Assembly (NCBI RefSeq): GCF_014898055.3
Contig: NW_023605194.1
Location: 61,853,361 to 61,917,360 of the forward strand
DNA: 64,000 bases
Direction of reading: 5' to 3'
From: Talpa occidentalis
Lineage: Eukaryota; Chordata; Mammalia; Eulipotyphla; Talpidae
Part shown: positions 24,580 through 36,842 of the stretch, piece by piece
Numbering within the stretch: the stretch's first letter is position 1
Layout: each line of letters begins with the position of its first letter
Made by a program: the position numbers and the translations under genes
The notes under the pieces: model-generated
Told to the model about the DNA's origin: nothing
Database searches by the model: none
The model's input: the letters and a program-made list of their open reading frames with translations, nothing else

Positions 24580-24859
24580 CCATGTCACTCTTACAAGATG
24601 TGAGGAAGCTTATAAGTTGACTTCTATTCAAATACGATTTAAGGAACTTATGTACTGTGAAGTAGAGAAATGTCCTAAATTTTCACCACATGACCTGGGC
24701 CAAGTTACATATTTTTTTTAGCTAATTTCCTCTCAAAATGATACCACTTTTCTATTTGTTATAAGGCAATCTCACGGGAAGCAGGGGTGATCCAGTTTGT
24801 GAGTCCTCACCCTTGTGTCTAAGAACTTGAGTCAACCCAAAAGTAGACATGTAGAAATT

Positions 24860-25210
24860 TTTAAAAAATGATCTCTCTTGCTCTCTCAAGGGCATGAGTA
24901 GAGGAAGAGAGAGACTGTTTGGCATATTCCTACCTGCAAGGCCACTTGAGCTGAGAGGACAGGTTGCAAGTTTAAATTGGAAAAGCAAGAAAGCACATGT
25001 GTTCCATTTTAAGCCCAGCAAGGACGATTAACTCTGCCCCTACTTCCCAGTGACCACTCGTTCAGGAAGTCAGTTTTAATCTCAGCAACTGACATCACCT
25101 CCCTGTGGCAATGGGAATAGAGTCCATTCAGGACATCATGTGCTGGCTCAGAGTTTGCTTCTCATTGTTCCTCTGACATATTTGCCTCACAAAATAGCCA
25201 TGCAGACCAA
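24860..25210 (+). repeat. Interspersed repeat (probable LTR), copy B
   Basis: Related to copy A at 12240-12850 by gcacatgtgttcca, tacttcccagtgaccactcg and ttcaggaagtcag, in the same order and orientation. Boundaries and family are uncertain. Confidence 0.55.
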
Positions 25211-25387
25211 TTAAAATATATAGGTGACTAATTTGTAAAACACTATCTAAACATGTAGCATATAGCTATGTAAACAAAATCAGCTATAAAATGCTATTCA
25301 AAATTCTAAAAGTCTCTGTTTGAGGGGAACAAACTGTAAAGTCCTATAATTCTGGTAATTTTCTATAGTAAAATAGTGTCTCCAACT

Positions 25388-25825
25388 CTAGTAGACAGGA
25401 AGGCACAGGGCAGGATCTCTATGATTCGAGAAGATGGGTGGAGTCCTGGAGACTTTGGTGACTTTTTCAGGCTTTTATTGAGTTTACCAAGTACACAGCA
25501 GGCAGGGGTGCCAGGGGCAGGGGGTTGGGGGGCACCAGGAGGCTGGCAGGCCTCCCAGCCCCCAGAGAATCTTCACTCTTTCTGGGCTCTCCTATGTTCT
25601 CTTGTCTTGTTCTCTCTCTTCTGTTTTGTTTTACTCTCTCACTTGTCCTCTTTCTGGTAGATCCGTTCCCTGTGACACCACCCTTATAAGCCCAATCTCA
25701 GCCCAGGTGTACCCACCTACATATGCCCACACCCTATGCCAGGTGTCTGCCATCAGGCATGCATTCAGGACTGCAGGCATCCATCATCAACACTAATAGT
25801 GGGAGGGTAGAAAAGCCTGACAATC
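25388..25825 (-). repeat. Diverged solo LTR related to the compact ERV
   Basis: It repeats the LTR landmarks in order: ggcacagggcaggatctctatg, ttttattgagtttaccaagt, gtacacagcaggcaggggtg, cccagcccccagagaatctt, catcaggcatgcattcagga and gcagaaaagcctgaca-like agaaaagcctgaca. It is clearly older than the paired LTRs. No internal sequence is attached. Confidence 0.8.
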
Positions 25826-26029
25826 ATTTATCTAACCAACTCAACAGGTTTGTCGCCTGTACAAGCCTAAATAAACCAAACCCAAGTTTTGTCAGAGAAA
25901 GGGAAGTTTATTATCTGCAAATAATGGAAACAAAGAATGTGAATGAATTCCTTCACAGACTGCTTCCTGGGGTACCAGCTGGGAAGACCTCTAAGATAAG
26001 TGAAATGGCCAGGCTTTTACTCTGCTAGC

Positions 26030-26475
26030 TTCTGTGTCTATCACCTGTGGCCTTGAATGCAGGAGGCAGTTGGGAGCGTGGGCTTGGGGCATGCATGCCT
26101 AATTGTGGACACCTGGAGTATGGTGTGGGCATGTGTAAGTGTGCACACCTGAGCCTAGAGGCTGAGGCAGCGTCACACAAATGGCAGCGGAGAATGGCTA
26201 TGAGATGATGAGCAATGGCTACCAGAAGAGACCACGAAACAACGCCAGAAACAGCCCAAAAGGAGAGTACAGATTTGCTGGGGACTGGGAGACCTGCCAG
26301 CCTCCTGGCACTCCCCTCCCCCACACACACTGCCCTGCCTTGCCAGCCTGTGGCTTGCCCCACAACAATTGGTGTGCAAAGATCATTAAAGCCCAAAAAA
26401 GCCACTGAGGGCTCCAGAACTCTTCTTAAACATCTGCCCAAATCAATAGAGAACCTGCCCTGTGCTTGCAGGCAC
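26030..26475 (+). repeat. Diverged LTR of the same family, opposite orientation
   Basis: Reverse-complement relative of the LTRs at 22499 and 25388: cttgaatgcaggaggcag, acacctggagtatggtgtgg, gaggcagcgtcacacaaatgg and tgggagacctgccagcctcc. It ends near ccactgagggctccagaac, which corresponds to the R/U5 boundary region. Ends are approximate. Confidence 0.7.
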
Positions 26476-26629
26476 TACAGAGCCTTTATGAAAGACGGGT
26501 GCAAAGGAGACAAAAGAGGCCTGGTGGTTGAATACTGAAGTTACTGGGTATTGCTGGCCATCTCTGGCCATCTTCCAGCCATCTGAGTGATGGAGGATAA
26601 GGATAGAAAAATTGGAAAGGAGGTGCCAC

Positions 26630-27115
26630 TGTTACGGAAAAACTGTTTTGCTAGCCTGGAAAGTACCAAATGTCACTCTAAGGACAAGTAGGTACAGATT
26701 TATTATTATTACACTAGTGGAAGCCAGATAGGAGAGGTTTCTCTCCTTGAAAGATCTGGGCCCTGAACATACACAAAAGTTTTCTTTCATACTCAGTTTA
26801 ACGTGGGGTGGGTTACAATTTGAAGTTCAGACAGAAAATAAGAAAAAAAGGGGAGTTTTACTTAAGGGAAGGGGGAAAAGGGCCAGCAGAAGATAAGAGT
26901 TCACTTTGCCCATCCCTCCTCCTCTAGGAATGCAGCCTTGTCAGCAAGAGGGGAACTTGCAAATGATAAGAAGATAAATTTGCTAATTGCACAAGGTGGG
27001 AATGGTTGTCTGACAGGGCCCTTTGACTGAATCAGTTGTTTCATTACCTTCCTCTTCTCTATTAATTTCAACATCACTTTGGGCATTTTTCATTTCACCA
27101 CAAGACCAGAAACCT
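26630..27115 (-). repeat. Possible old LTR or other interspersed repeat
   Basis: A less AT-rich block from tgttacggaaaaactg to ttcatttcaccaca, with a long purine-rich centre (26830-26890). It resembles an LTR by size and by TG/CA ends, but I could not name a family. Confidence 0.3.
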
Positions 27116-27314
27116 GGCTTCCACAATGCCAGGAGCTGGAGGTGGGGGTAGAAGTGATTAAATAGTCGTTAAACCATGCATAGGAACTAAAAAATCCTAA
27201 GGCACCGAAGAACAGATGCAAGGAAAGTGTCAGACTCCTGTTAGTGTCTTAGGGCTCAGCCAGAAGGTAAAGATATGGAGACTGAGGACCATTGTAGATT
27301 CTCTGGTCCCTTTC

Positions 27315-27536
27315 AAAAAAATTTTTTTAAGATTTATTTATGCATACAAGAGCTGGGATGAAGGCCGCAGATGTGGATGAGAGGAGTGAGAGGATTCACC
27401 AAAGACAGGGTGGGCAGAGTGGGGAGCTGAACAGGGCATGTGGGTAGCTCCCTGGCCAGGGATGGAACTCATGCTGCAGTGGCTGTGGGTAGCTTCATAG
27501 TGCTGCTTCTTAACCTGCTGTGCAACCAGGGAGGCT
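27315..27536 (-). repeat. tRNA-derived SINE with internal deletion
   Basis: Reverse copy: tttttaagatttatttatgc at the start and tgcaaccagggaggc at the end. The middle is shortened between gggagctgaacagg and gcatgtgggtagctcc. Flanks tccctttcaaaa and tccctttcaaat. Confidence 0.9.
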
Positions 27537-27639
27537 TCCCTTTCAAATTGTACATAGTTATCCAAATTCAACAGTGAAAGGTCCATGCAGGGGGTAGGAA
27601 TGAGGAAGCCCACATAGAAAAAATCAGACAATAAACCTT

Positions 27640-28120
27640 TTCCTGCCCTACAAACCTATTCCCACTGTGCAAACCCAGTTTCCCACCTGACCTCTCCTCA
27701 CCCTATGAAAGCCTTCCTCCCCCTGGCAATTGGCGAGACTTCACCAACCCAGTGCAGGGGGTGAGGGGGTGTGGGGGTGGTCTGTGAACCTGGCCCAGGG
27801 GTGCAATAAAGTTTCCTGCCTTTGTGTGAATACCCCTGCAATCTGCCAAAGATCAGGATGGTGGTCTTTGAGACATGAGTCTGTTGTCTTCCTCAGTTTC
27901 TCAACAAATTAAACTACTTTCCTTCTCTTCAAACTCTGTTTCCTCTTACTGGCTGAGGGAAACTGAGGCGGGCACTCAGTATTAGAAACTTTTGAAAGGG
28001 TGGATTAAAGCACCAACCTGGTAAAAGTGTGGCAGTGTGGTCCTCAGGAAAAGGGGAGGTTCTGTGCCCCTCTCCCTGCCCTGTAACAAAATCACTGTGA
28101 ACATGAGGAAGTGTTCTTCA
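27640..28120 (+). repeat. LTR-like repeat
   Basis: Contains cccacctgacctctcctcaccctatgaaag-type C-rich U3 sequence, gcaataaagtttcctgcc (polyadenylation-like signal) and ggctgagggaaactgaggcg. This order suggests an ERV LTR in + orientation. Family not identified; ends approximate. Confidence 0.5.
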
Positions 28121-28973
28121 AGCTTGGGTTACTAGAATGTATGCCTCTATCCTCTTATGAGTAACTATCAAACCAAAGTTAGAGTTAAACAGTAACAGTT
28201 TTTTTTTTTTTTTCAGCTCAGACACTTTCCATAGGGTACCATGTATATGTATTTTAGAAATAGCCCAAATACAAGGAAATGAACACCATGATAAATAAAT
28301 AATTGCCCCTGCAAAATTTTGTTAGTCTTCAAGAATATTTCAAACTAATATACACCTCAGTGGTGAAAATTGGGCTTTAATAAAGCCACACAAACATACA
28401 AAGGTTTAGTTGATCATTTTTCTTCAGACTGGGGCAAATGTTTATGAGCAAAATGTGATGAAAAGTTACATTGTCTACTGATGTTTCTTTGGGGTTTCCT
28501 ATTTTGGGAGGTTTAGAGAAAACTTGATACTCCAATGCTTAAGTATGACCACCTCAAGCAAGTGGTTTACTTAGTTTCATTTTAATAACATAAGCCATCT
28601 CAAGATGCAAACAAATTCAAGTTCATGACTTCAGAAGTCTTGTGCAGAACATAAAACACCATAAACAGGTAAATTGTTTAACTAATTGACTGAATCATGT
28701 ATTTTTTAAGGATGCAGAAATTTCTCACTAACTATTTACATCAAATTATTTCACATTTTGTTGGTATAACCATTTTACTTTCTGTATAGAAATTGGTATA
28801 GAGTTCAGCTACTATAATTTTCAACAAAGTAGCCAGGCCCTTAAATAGACTTCTCAGGCATTGCAAGAAGACAACACATTCTGATTTACTAAAGAAATGT
28901 TTTGTGTTTTCAGAGATGAGCAATTATGTCTTGAAAACATTAGTTTATTACATTATTTAGTGCTGTCTTTATT

Positions 28974-29243
28974 TTTTTTTAAGATTTATTTATTTATTTA
29001 TACAAGCACTGGGGTACAGGCCAGATGCGTGGGAGGGTGAGAGGATTCACCAGAGACAGAGTGGGGAACAGAACAGGCAGACTAACTGAAATACACTGCT
29101 GAGGGGAGCAGTGGGCAAGACAGGAGAGGTCTGCTGCGCCATGTGGGTTGCTCCCTGGCCAGTCGGAGATCGAACTCATGCTCTAGAGGCTGCGCATGGC
29201 TTCTTAGTGCAGTGCTTAACCCCTTGCGCCACCAGGGAGGCCC
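28974..29243 (-). repeat. tRNA-derived SINE
   Basis: Reverse copy from ttaagatttatttatttattt to cgccaccagggaggccc. Target duplication tttagtgctgtctt at 28956 and 29244. Confidence 0.93.
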
Positions 29244-29289
29244 TTTAGTGCTGTCTGTAGAGTGGATTACCAGCTATATCTAGGAATCA

Positions 29290-29940
29290 CCTATCAGAGC
29301 TTATAAAGCTCAAACAGAGTGAAGAAATGCCCAGGGGAGAGAAAGGTAGACCCCACCCCAACCTAGACAAGGCTGGTAAAGCCCTAGAAGAACAAGAAGC
29401 ACCCAGAGGGGGACAATCAGTTGACCAGTTTTTGGACAACAAGGCAATTCTCCTAAACAGGAGAAGTAATACTCTGCAGTTCCCTCTCCCCTCCTCCCTC
29501 CCCAAATGCTGAATCCCTCCCTAGGCAAGGGCAGAGCTGGTTGACACCAGGGCAACTCAACCTAAATCTTTCCCCTTGCCCCTCCTGCTCTGGGGCTGAT
29601 ACTGTTAGGGGGAAAGGGTGTCCTGACACAATTACATCCAGAGCACAGCTGAAGGGGGAGTGACTTAGAAACGGCTGCTTGGACCAATAAATGGAACCCC
29701 CAAAGCTCCTGCACAGAGCACCCTAGAAAGTGATGGAGTGAATAGTTTCTGCACCCCATTTAAGGGCAGAGCCCCCATAATTCCCTCTCTGTTGTTCTTA
29801 CCCAGGACTCTAACCTCCCAGGGACCTCTCCTGGATGTCCTTTTATTCTGTCTCAAAATAAACTTTGCTTTTGCTTCTGCTAAAGACATGACTGTGAATT
29901 CTTTTCACACCATAAACTAGGACCCCGCAAACAACATAAG
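29290..29940 (+). repeat. LTR-like repeat (gamma type)
   Basis: A GC-richer block with ctctcccctcctccctcccc, then tctcaaaataaactttgct (AATAAA) and gactgtgaattcttttcaca before aaactaggaccccgc. This resembles the R-U5 end of ERV1 LTRs. The segment just after 29920 may be the primer-side junction. Ends approximate. Confidence 0.6.
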
Positions 29941-30383
29941 GGTTTTAGTGAAATAAATCCTCAATCCTGCCATTTATGTGATTTTAGGACTCATCAGAAA
30001 TATCAGCAAATTGTTTTTTTTTGGCCATAAATTCAATCTATTAATTAAATCTCAAGGATTCTGAATAACTCCATTTGTCCACTTCTTACACTGTCACTTT
30101 CTTGTCCAAGTCAGCTCATATGTGGCCTCAGTTGTGATAGATGTAATTTTAGCATTTTATATTTATTTTCAAGTCATGAATATGATTTTACTTTTGGTTG
30201 TTTCACCCATTTAAAAAAAATCTTAGACTATGCAAACTGGGAGCAGTGGCCAGATTTGACCCATACTCTTAGTTTGCCACCTCTTTTCTAGACCCAGATT
30301 TCTGGTTAATGTAAAAATAATTGTTATGGTTAACTTTTGAAATATGTGAGTCTTCCCTAAAGACTTCCTTCCATAAGGTTCAT

Positions 30384-30648
30384 TTTTTTTAAAGATTTAT
30401 TTATTTATGCATGCAAGAACTGGGGTACAGGCCAGAGGTGTAGGAGTTGAGAGGATTCATCAGAGACGAGTGGGAAACAGAACAGGCAGACTGACTGAAA
30501 TACACTGCTGAGGGGAGCAGCAGGCGAGTCAGGAGAGGTCTGCTGCACCATGTGGGTAGCTCCCTGGCCGGGGATTTAACTTATGCTGCAAAGGCTGCAG
30601 ACAGCTTCATAGGTTGCGTTTTAACCCCTTGTTCCTCCAGGGAGGCCC
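30384..30648 (-). repeat. tRNA-derived SINE, old subfamily
   Basis: Reverse copy from tttaaagatttatttatttatg to ctccagggaggccc. Target duplication ccataaggttc at 30371 and 30649. Confidence 0.92.
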
Positions 30649-30956
30649 CCATAAGGTTCTATAGGAGTTTCTACTAGGGTTCACAGGGAGGAGAAAGGAG
30701 AAAGAAAGGGGAGAAGGAAAGGAAAGAAGGCACTAGAACACAAGGAAAGGGAATTACAGACAGGGGAATTGAGGATTGCTGAGAAAAGATCTGAGTACAG
30801 ATTTTCACCTCTTGCCAAATTGAATTTGTACTTTATTCCCTCTTCTTGTATTGAAGTCCCTTCAGGATAATTCAAAATCTTTTTTGAAGTTATCAAGAAT
30901 GTAATAAATATCTCCTTTGGCATTAAACTTACAAAGAACAAACAAAATATTAAATT

Positions 30957-31380
30957 CGGTACATATACACAATGGAATATTGCTCAGCAATCAAAAAAGA
31001 TAAACACATGCAGTTTGCAGCAACATGGATGGAGCTAGAAGGGATCATGCTCAGCGAAATAAGTCAGAAAGAAAAAGAAAAATACCGGATGGTCTCACTC
31101 ATAGCAGGAATTTAGAAAACCTAAATAAGGGACCAGGAAAAAGACTAATTAATACAAAGTAAAAATCAAAATCATAAAGCAACTATAAACCAGAGACACA
31201 CTATGGTGGGGGGGGGAGGAAGGGGTGGGGAAAGGAAGGACTAGAGTCAAAATAAAGGGGGGGGGTGCAATTATATGGGGAATATAACCAAAATGAAAAT
31301 GCATACATTGTGCAAAGTTGAAAAAAGATGTAAGAATTATATAAAATAAAATATTTAAAGAAAAAAAGAAAAAAAAAGAA
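30957..31380 (+). mobile_element. 5'-truncated LINE-1 3' end
   Basis: Forward L1: ggtacatatacacaatggaa, aaacacatgcagtttgcagc, gaagggatcatgctcagcga, gaccaggaaaaagac, then gggg runs, ggggaatataaccaaaatg and an A-rich tail at 31350-31380. It is the same L1 type as at 36843 and 41248. Confidence 0.85.
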
Positions 31381-31909
31381 ATACACTGTAAGACATCCAA
31401 AAAAAAATGTTCAAACAAAATATATATAATACAATATATTAGTAAATACAATATAGTGTGTTAAGAATTATTAAAGATAAATTCAAAGAAAATGAAAGCA
31501 CAAAAGAAGAAATGACTAGTTGTGCTTGCAGAGAACCAACTCTTGGTTTATCCTTATTGTTTCTCTGGATATATGAAAATTCTGATCTTTTGACTTCCTC
31601 CAAAGCAAAATTTCAGATTACATTGTTAACCAACTAATTCAACATCCAAACACTCCTTCAATTAATTAAGCTTCTCTGACTTGAAAATCTGAGTCAGTGC
31701 TTATGATATCAAAGAAGACTCATGGGTTGTTACATTAGGTCACAGCAAGAAGCAAATTGATAGAGTTTAAAGAGGGGTTTCTCATTCAATTTGCCTTGGG
31801 AAATTTTCTAGGTGTCATGGGTGGAAAGTGAACTATTTAGATATCTGCTAGGTTTATATCCCCATGCAATTACCCAAGATGCCTGGGTTTCTAAGATAAT
31901 GCCCCACAA

Positions 31910-32180
31910 ATTTTTTTTAAAGATTTATTTAATTATACATACAAGAACTGGGGTACAAGCCAGAGATGTGGGAGGTGAGAGGATTTACCAGAGACACAGC
32001 AGGGAACAGAACAGGCAGACTGACTGAAATATACTGATGAGGGGAGCAGCAGGTGAGACAGGGGAGGTCTGCCGCATCATGTGGGTATCTCCCTGGCCGG
32101 CCTGGGATTGAAGCTGCACTGCAGAGGCTGGGAACATCTTCACAGCGCTGTGCTCAACTCCCTGTGCCACCTGAGACCCC
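31910..32180 (-). repeat. tRNA-derived SINE
   Basis: Reverse copy from ttttttaaagatttatttaat to gccacctgagacccc. The head is mutated in the usual gggaggccc terminus. Confidence 0.9.
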
Positions 32181-32451
32181 TGCCAAAAAATTCTTAACAG
32201 GTGACTCCAAAGGAAAAAATGTCCTGAGCCCCTCCCCCAACATATTTCTGCTCAAAATCAGGAAAAAAATTTTTTCAAATGTATAAAATTTATAACTGAA
32301 GTTAAAACAGATTCCATTCATGTTTGCTTTTGAATAATATTCAAGTACATATCAGAAACACATGTTTAAGTACTAAAAACTTCATTTTGATTATATAACA
32401 AATGATCCATTAATATTCAGTGAGTGGAATGATCCTTTTGAGAATGATGAC

Positions 32452-32835
32452 TATTACAGACTGAATTTTGTATCCCCCCATTTATACATTGAATTCTGAA
32501 CCTTCAGTACATCAGAATGTGATTCTGTTTGGAAATAGATCTTTAAAGGGGAAATTAAGTTAAACGAGATCATTAGGTTGGGCTCTAATCTAACATGACT
32601 GGTATGTTTGGAAGAAGAGCAAATTTGGGCACAGGCGGATACAGAGCAAAGATGTTGGGGTGACACAGAGAAAATATAACAGTCTTCAATGCAAGGAGAA
32701 GGGTCTCAAGAAACCAACCCTAATGATATCACAGTCAGAACTCTCAGACTCCAGATCTGTGAGGATATTAATTTCTACTGCTTTAATCACCCATTCTGCA
32801 ATGCTTTGTAATGACAATAGAAAACTAATAGTGAC
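32452..32835 (+). repeat. MaLR-type LTR (MLT1-like)
   Basis: Nearly full order of landmarks: actgaattttgtatcccccc, gtacatcagaatgtgattctg, ttggaaatagatctttaaag, gggctctaatctaacatgac, aagaaaccaaccctaatga, ctgtgaggatattaatttctac and acaatagaaaactaatag. These match ancient ERVL-MaLR LTRs of placental mammals. Confidence 0.8.
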
Positions 32836-33208
32836 TTTTCAAATGGATGCTCCAAAAAATGCCAGGTAGCCCATAAGATGGGCTATGTATAATTTAAAGC
32901 CCTGCTCCTAGTGCTTCCAATCAGTGACTGCATAGTCTTAATAAATGAATTAAGCTAAGCTGGTTTTCTCATTTACAAATTTAAGATGATATATATATAC
33001 TATCTCATAGACTGACTCTGAAGATTATACATAATAATACAAATAGAGGTACATAAAACATATAGAAAGTTCTATAAACTAATGGAATTTTTAAATCTGT
33101 TCTATCTACTCTGGGTATCATATGCCTCAACCTGAAGACAGCTTTATTCTAATGCTTCATATTCTTAGATATTAACAGCAGCAGCAGATTCTGCTATAAA
33201 TTCAGGTG

Positions 33209-33368
33209 GATCAACTCAAATACACTGCTGTGGGGAGCAGCGGGAAAGACAGGCGAGGTCTTCTGGGCCACGTGTATTAGGTCCCTGCCTGGGGATTGAG
33301 CTCATGCTACAGTGGCTAGCATAGCATGATAGTGCTGATCTTCAACCCCTGCACCACTAGGGAGGCCA
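33209..33368 (-). repeat. tRNA-derived SINE, tail-side truncated
   Basis: Only the head half is present: aaatacactgctgtggggag, gtcttctgggccacgtg, gggattgagctcatgct, accactagggaggcc. The tail side is missing, probably by deletion. Confidence 0.88.
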
Positions 33369-33369
33369 T

Positions 33370-34740
33370 GATTTCATTTTCTTTTGTGAACACTTGAATA
33401 GCTTCAGCTAAGATCTGGCTCACTTTGGCCCAGAATGTAAATGAGAAGACCCATAGGGTTTTTATTTGTTTTATTTTTCAGAGGGTCTCGTGTGGCAATG
33501 TTTTGATGTTGGCTGGTGGTCTTGTGCCAATGTAAGTTATTTCATGACCAACTTATCTATTCACAGTAGACTTTTTGAGCCAGCAAGCATCCTGGTAACT
33601 TTTAAATGCTTGACCTGTGCCCATCAAATTTGTGGCTTGGCTTCCAAGATTCCCTTAGAGCTATTACCATGTGACCATATTCCCACAAGGCTTTTATGCC
33701 AATATGATAGAACTGCAAACCTTAAGTCAGCAGGCTAACTGGGCCTATGCCTGCATCTGACCCAGGGATTATCCTTCTTATCACAAATGACACAAAAGAC
33801 AGAGGAAACTGAAAACAAAGACCTTGTTGGGAAGGAAAAGATATGTGCCCTTATATTAAAAACTAGTGCCTCAAGAGTTTTACTGCCAATCTGCATTTAG
33901 AAAGAATAATAAAGCTTCTCACCACTGCTTCCCCAGACTCTGCAGGGAAAGACCCTGATACTGTGGCAAGAATCTTCCTTGTACCAGCTGTTTGTTGAAT
34001 GTCTCACATTTCTCTCCTCTACAGTCATCCCAGGAACACAACTTCCAATCAAGCATCTCCTGCCTGGTTTCCAGAATGAAGGGGAAATTTCGGAGAATTT
34101 CACACTCATTCTCTTTAGTTAGCTTCTGACTGACCTACCAATAAATTGACACAGATGATGAGCAAGGAAAAAGAAATTTAATGACATGTGCATGGAGGCT
34201 CACAGAATGGGTATTCTGTGACCTGGTTAGTACTAGGAAGTTATATCAGTTTTAGAAATGGTGTGATCATTTGGGAGGAAAAGACAGGACAAAGAAACTT
34301 TGTAATTTAAAAAAGAACGTTGCAGGTTTTTTTTTTTTTTTTTAATCTATGCAAACAGATATGGAAAGGAGTCTAAGGTGAAAGAACTGTCTCACCTCCA
34401 GGTGCAGGGAGAGAGTTCAGTTTTTAGAGAAAAGCATAATTGGAGAAAGAATCATTCATGGTACTGTAGTTTTCAATTTCCTTCAATTCAGAATAATCAG
34501 TATGCCACTTTGGCACATCCTGAGAGACCTGGCTTGATCCCCATACTCTGAATTAAGCCTCATATTTGGGAATTTGGCTTATTTTTCTCTATATATGACT
34601 TTTTAATTACTGATTGACAAACTTGTTTATAATTCAGCATATTTGTAATGACTGCTAAGATGACATGTGACGTGCTAGTCCCTCTTTTTCTCCTTTTTGA
34701 GATGAATAGGTAAATTGGCATCCTATGTATTGATTATATT
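33370..34740. other. Intergenic, nothing recognised
   Basis: A 90-codon forward frame at 33466-33738 and a 70-codon reverse frame at 33897-34109 have no recognisable domain or splice context. A T-run sits at 34327-34343. Confidence 0.5.
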
Positions 34741-34742
34741 GA

Positions 34743-34862
34743 ATTTTTTTTTTTTTTTTTTTTTTTTTTTTGGTGAGACCCTCGCCGGCGGCCCGGGAAC
34801 GAGCCAGCACTGCAGAGTCTGCGGAGCTGCCAGCACTCAACTGCTGCGCCACCAGGGGAGGC
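34743..34862 (-). repeat. Head-only short SINE
   Basis: A run of about 29 T is followed directly by the tRNA-like head: gagaccctcgccggcggccc, gccagcactgcagag, ctcaactgctgcgccacca. The 200-bp body is absent. Target duplication tgtattgattatattga is at 34724 and 34863, so this is a complete retrotransposition product and not a deletion after insertion. Confidence 0.88.
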
Positions 34863-34879
34863 TGTATTGATTATATTGA

Positions 34880-36840
34880 TATGACATATTGAATAGTTTA
34901 TTTTCACCTATATTAACTGCAGTTGAATGAAACTTTTTACATATGATTATTAAATTAATAGACTACCAATACCAATACATTTCTGTAAATTATAATCCTC
35001 TTAAAACAAATTTTACCAGATTGTTGAAATCTTTCTGGCAAGGCCCACAGTAGTTCCTTAGAGAAGCTGGCTCAGGTCATCTTACAGAAGCATTATAGTG
35101 GAAAATATTCAGTTTTGTAGACAGACTCCTAATCTGGGGTCTAATTGCTTTCCACATATTTCTGGGAAAGAATTCTTTTTGCATTGACGTGTTCATCTGT
35201 AAAATGGGGGCTATAATGCTACCTTATTTGTAGGGTGATCATGAGAATTAAATTTTCTTTAAATGATAGCTGTAATCATTGTACTAATCCAGTATTTACT
35301 AGATACTTAATATGTTGCTGAGAATTTACTTCACTATCTTAATGAATTTTCATAATAACTTCAACACATGCACTGTTACTGGCCCTATTTTTTCAAGAGA
35401 AAACGGTCTATCTCAGAGAAGGTAATTCACTTGCAAGTGTTAAATTTGAACATGTGACCCGCCATAGAGTGAGCCCTCTGTAAATGTTAATTGTAGCTGT
35501 CATCCTAGAGCTTGTCACCAGCATTTTGAGAATACTTATTCTTCCCCCTGAAAATCTTTGAGCTCAGGTATATTGTTGGGTTTTGTATCCCCAAACTCAA
35601 TCTGCAGGTTAGGTATTCTTTTTTTACAATGGCAACTAATTTAATAGAGGCCATAGATGGTTTAAAATTATGGGTTCCTCTGGTTTGAATGTTAAAATAC
35701 AGCTGTATGGTCTTATGGGTTCTTATGTTTTTCCTAAAATAATATTATGAAGAAGTGGTTTAGTTAAAAATTCATTTTTAAGCGACACCATTCAGTCTAA
35801 GCCATCTGAGATAACTTTCAATAGAAGTACATAGAGGTCTAGCTCACTTTTTTTCTTTTAAACAGTGCAGATGGCATTCTGTTGCATGGTCGCATAATAA
35901 TTGATAAAAATATGGTTTGTACTGATAGGTATTGCAGTCATCATTCCCAGTCTTTCCTGTTACAAGCAATGCTGTAATTAACACCTGTGTATGTACATTT
36001 TAGCTATGTTAATGATTGAGTGTATTTGTATATAAATTTCTAAATGTGGAGTGAAAAGCTTATGTATTTTAGATTTTCATAAAGATTGCCAGGTATTTGT
36101 TGAAAAACCTTGCAAAAATTTATACTCCCAAAGACAGCAATAATTTTCATTCAACTTTCTCATCATTATGAATTGTCAAACATTACTTGGTAGGTAGAAA
36201 CTTATTATAATTCTTATTTACATTTCACAAATTATGATATTTGCATGTTTTTAAACTTAAGGATAAACTACTTTTATTCTATTAAAAACTTTTCCACAGG
36301 TCATAAATTCCTACTGGTTTGCTGGTCTAAAATATCTAATTAGATATTTTAAAAATTTATCTTTCATTATAGGAATTCCAGATATCTTATAGAGGTTAGC
36401 ATTTGTTTTTCACTTTTAAAAAATGTCTCAAAAAAACCTAACAATATAGATAGAGCAGTTGTAAGAAGGAATGTTCATTTAAATAATTGTGCCCAACTAA
36501 GCTTACTTGAAATTATTATAAATGAACTAAGAAGAAGATTGTTGTTCTTTTTAGCTGTAAATTCTTGAGTGTGTTTAATTTGACATTTTTAGAATTCTTT
36601 TCAAAACATGTTACTGGCTATCATTTTTCAACACTTGTGAAAAAATATCATTGAATACAATGTCACTTTTATATTTGTCAATTTATATTTATAATATTGA
36701 ATTGTTAATGTCTCAGCAAAAATTTATGAGATCAAAATCTTTCCTGAAATGATATTGATTAAATGCTTTATTTATGATAGCATTTGAGTATCATATTTTT
36801 AATTTCACAAAATTACCTCAAATCAACAATATTTTTAATT
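34880..36840. other. Intergenic, nothing recognised
   Basis: A long AT-rich stretch without SINEs. A piece near 35840-36180 resembles old L1 ORF2/3' sequence (ggtattgcagtcatcattcc, gcaatgctgtaattaacacc) but is too diverged to be firm. Confidence 0.4.
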
Positions 36841-36842
36841 TT

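Noticed and set aside
31149..31451. 100-codon reverse frame rich in Phe and Tyr
   Set aside because: It is antisense to an A-rich L1 3' end.
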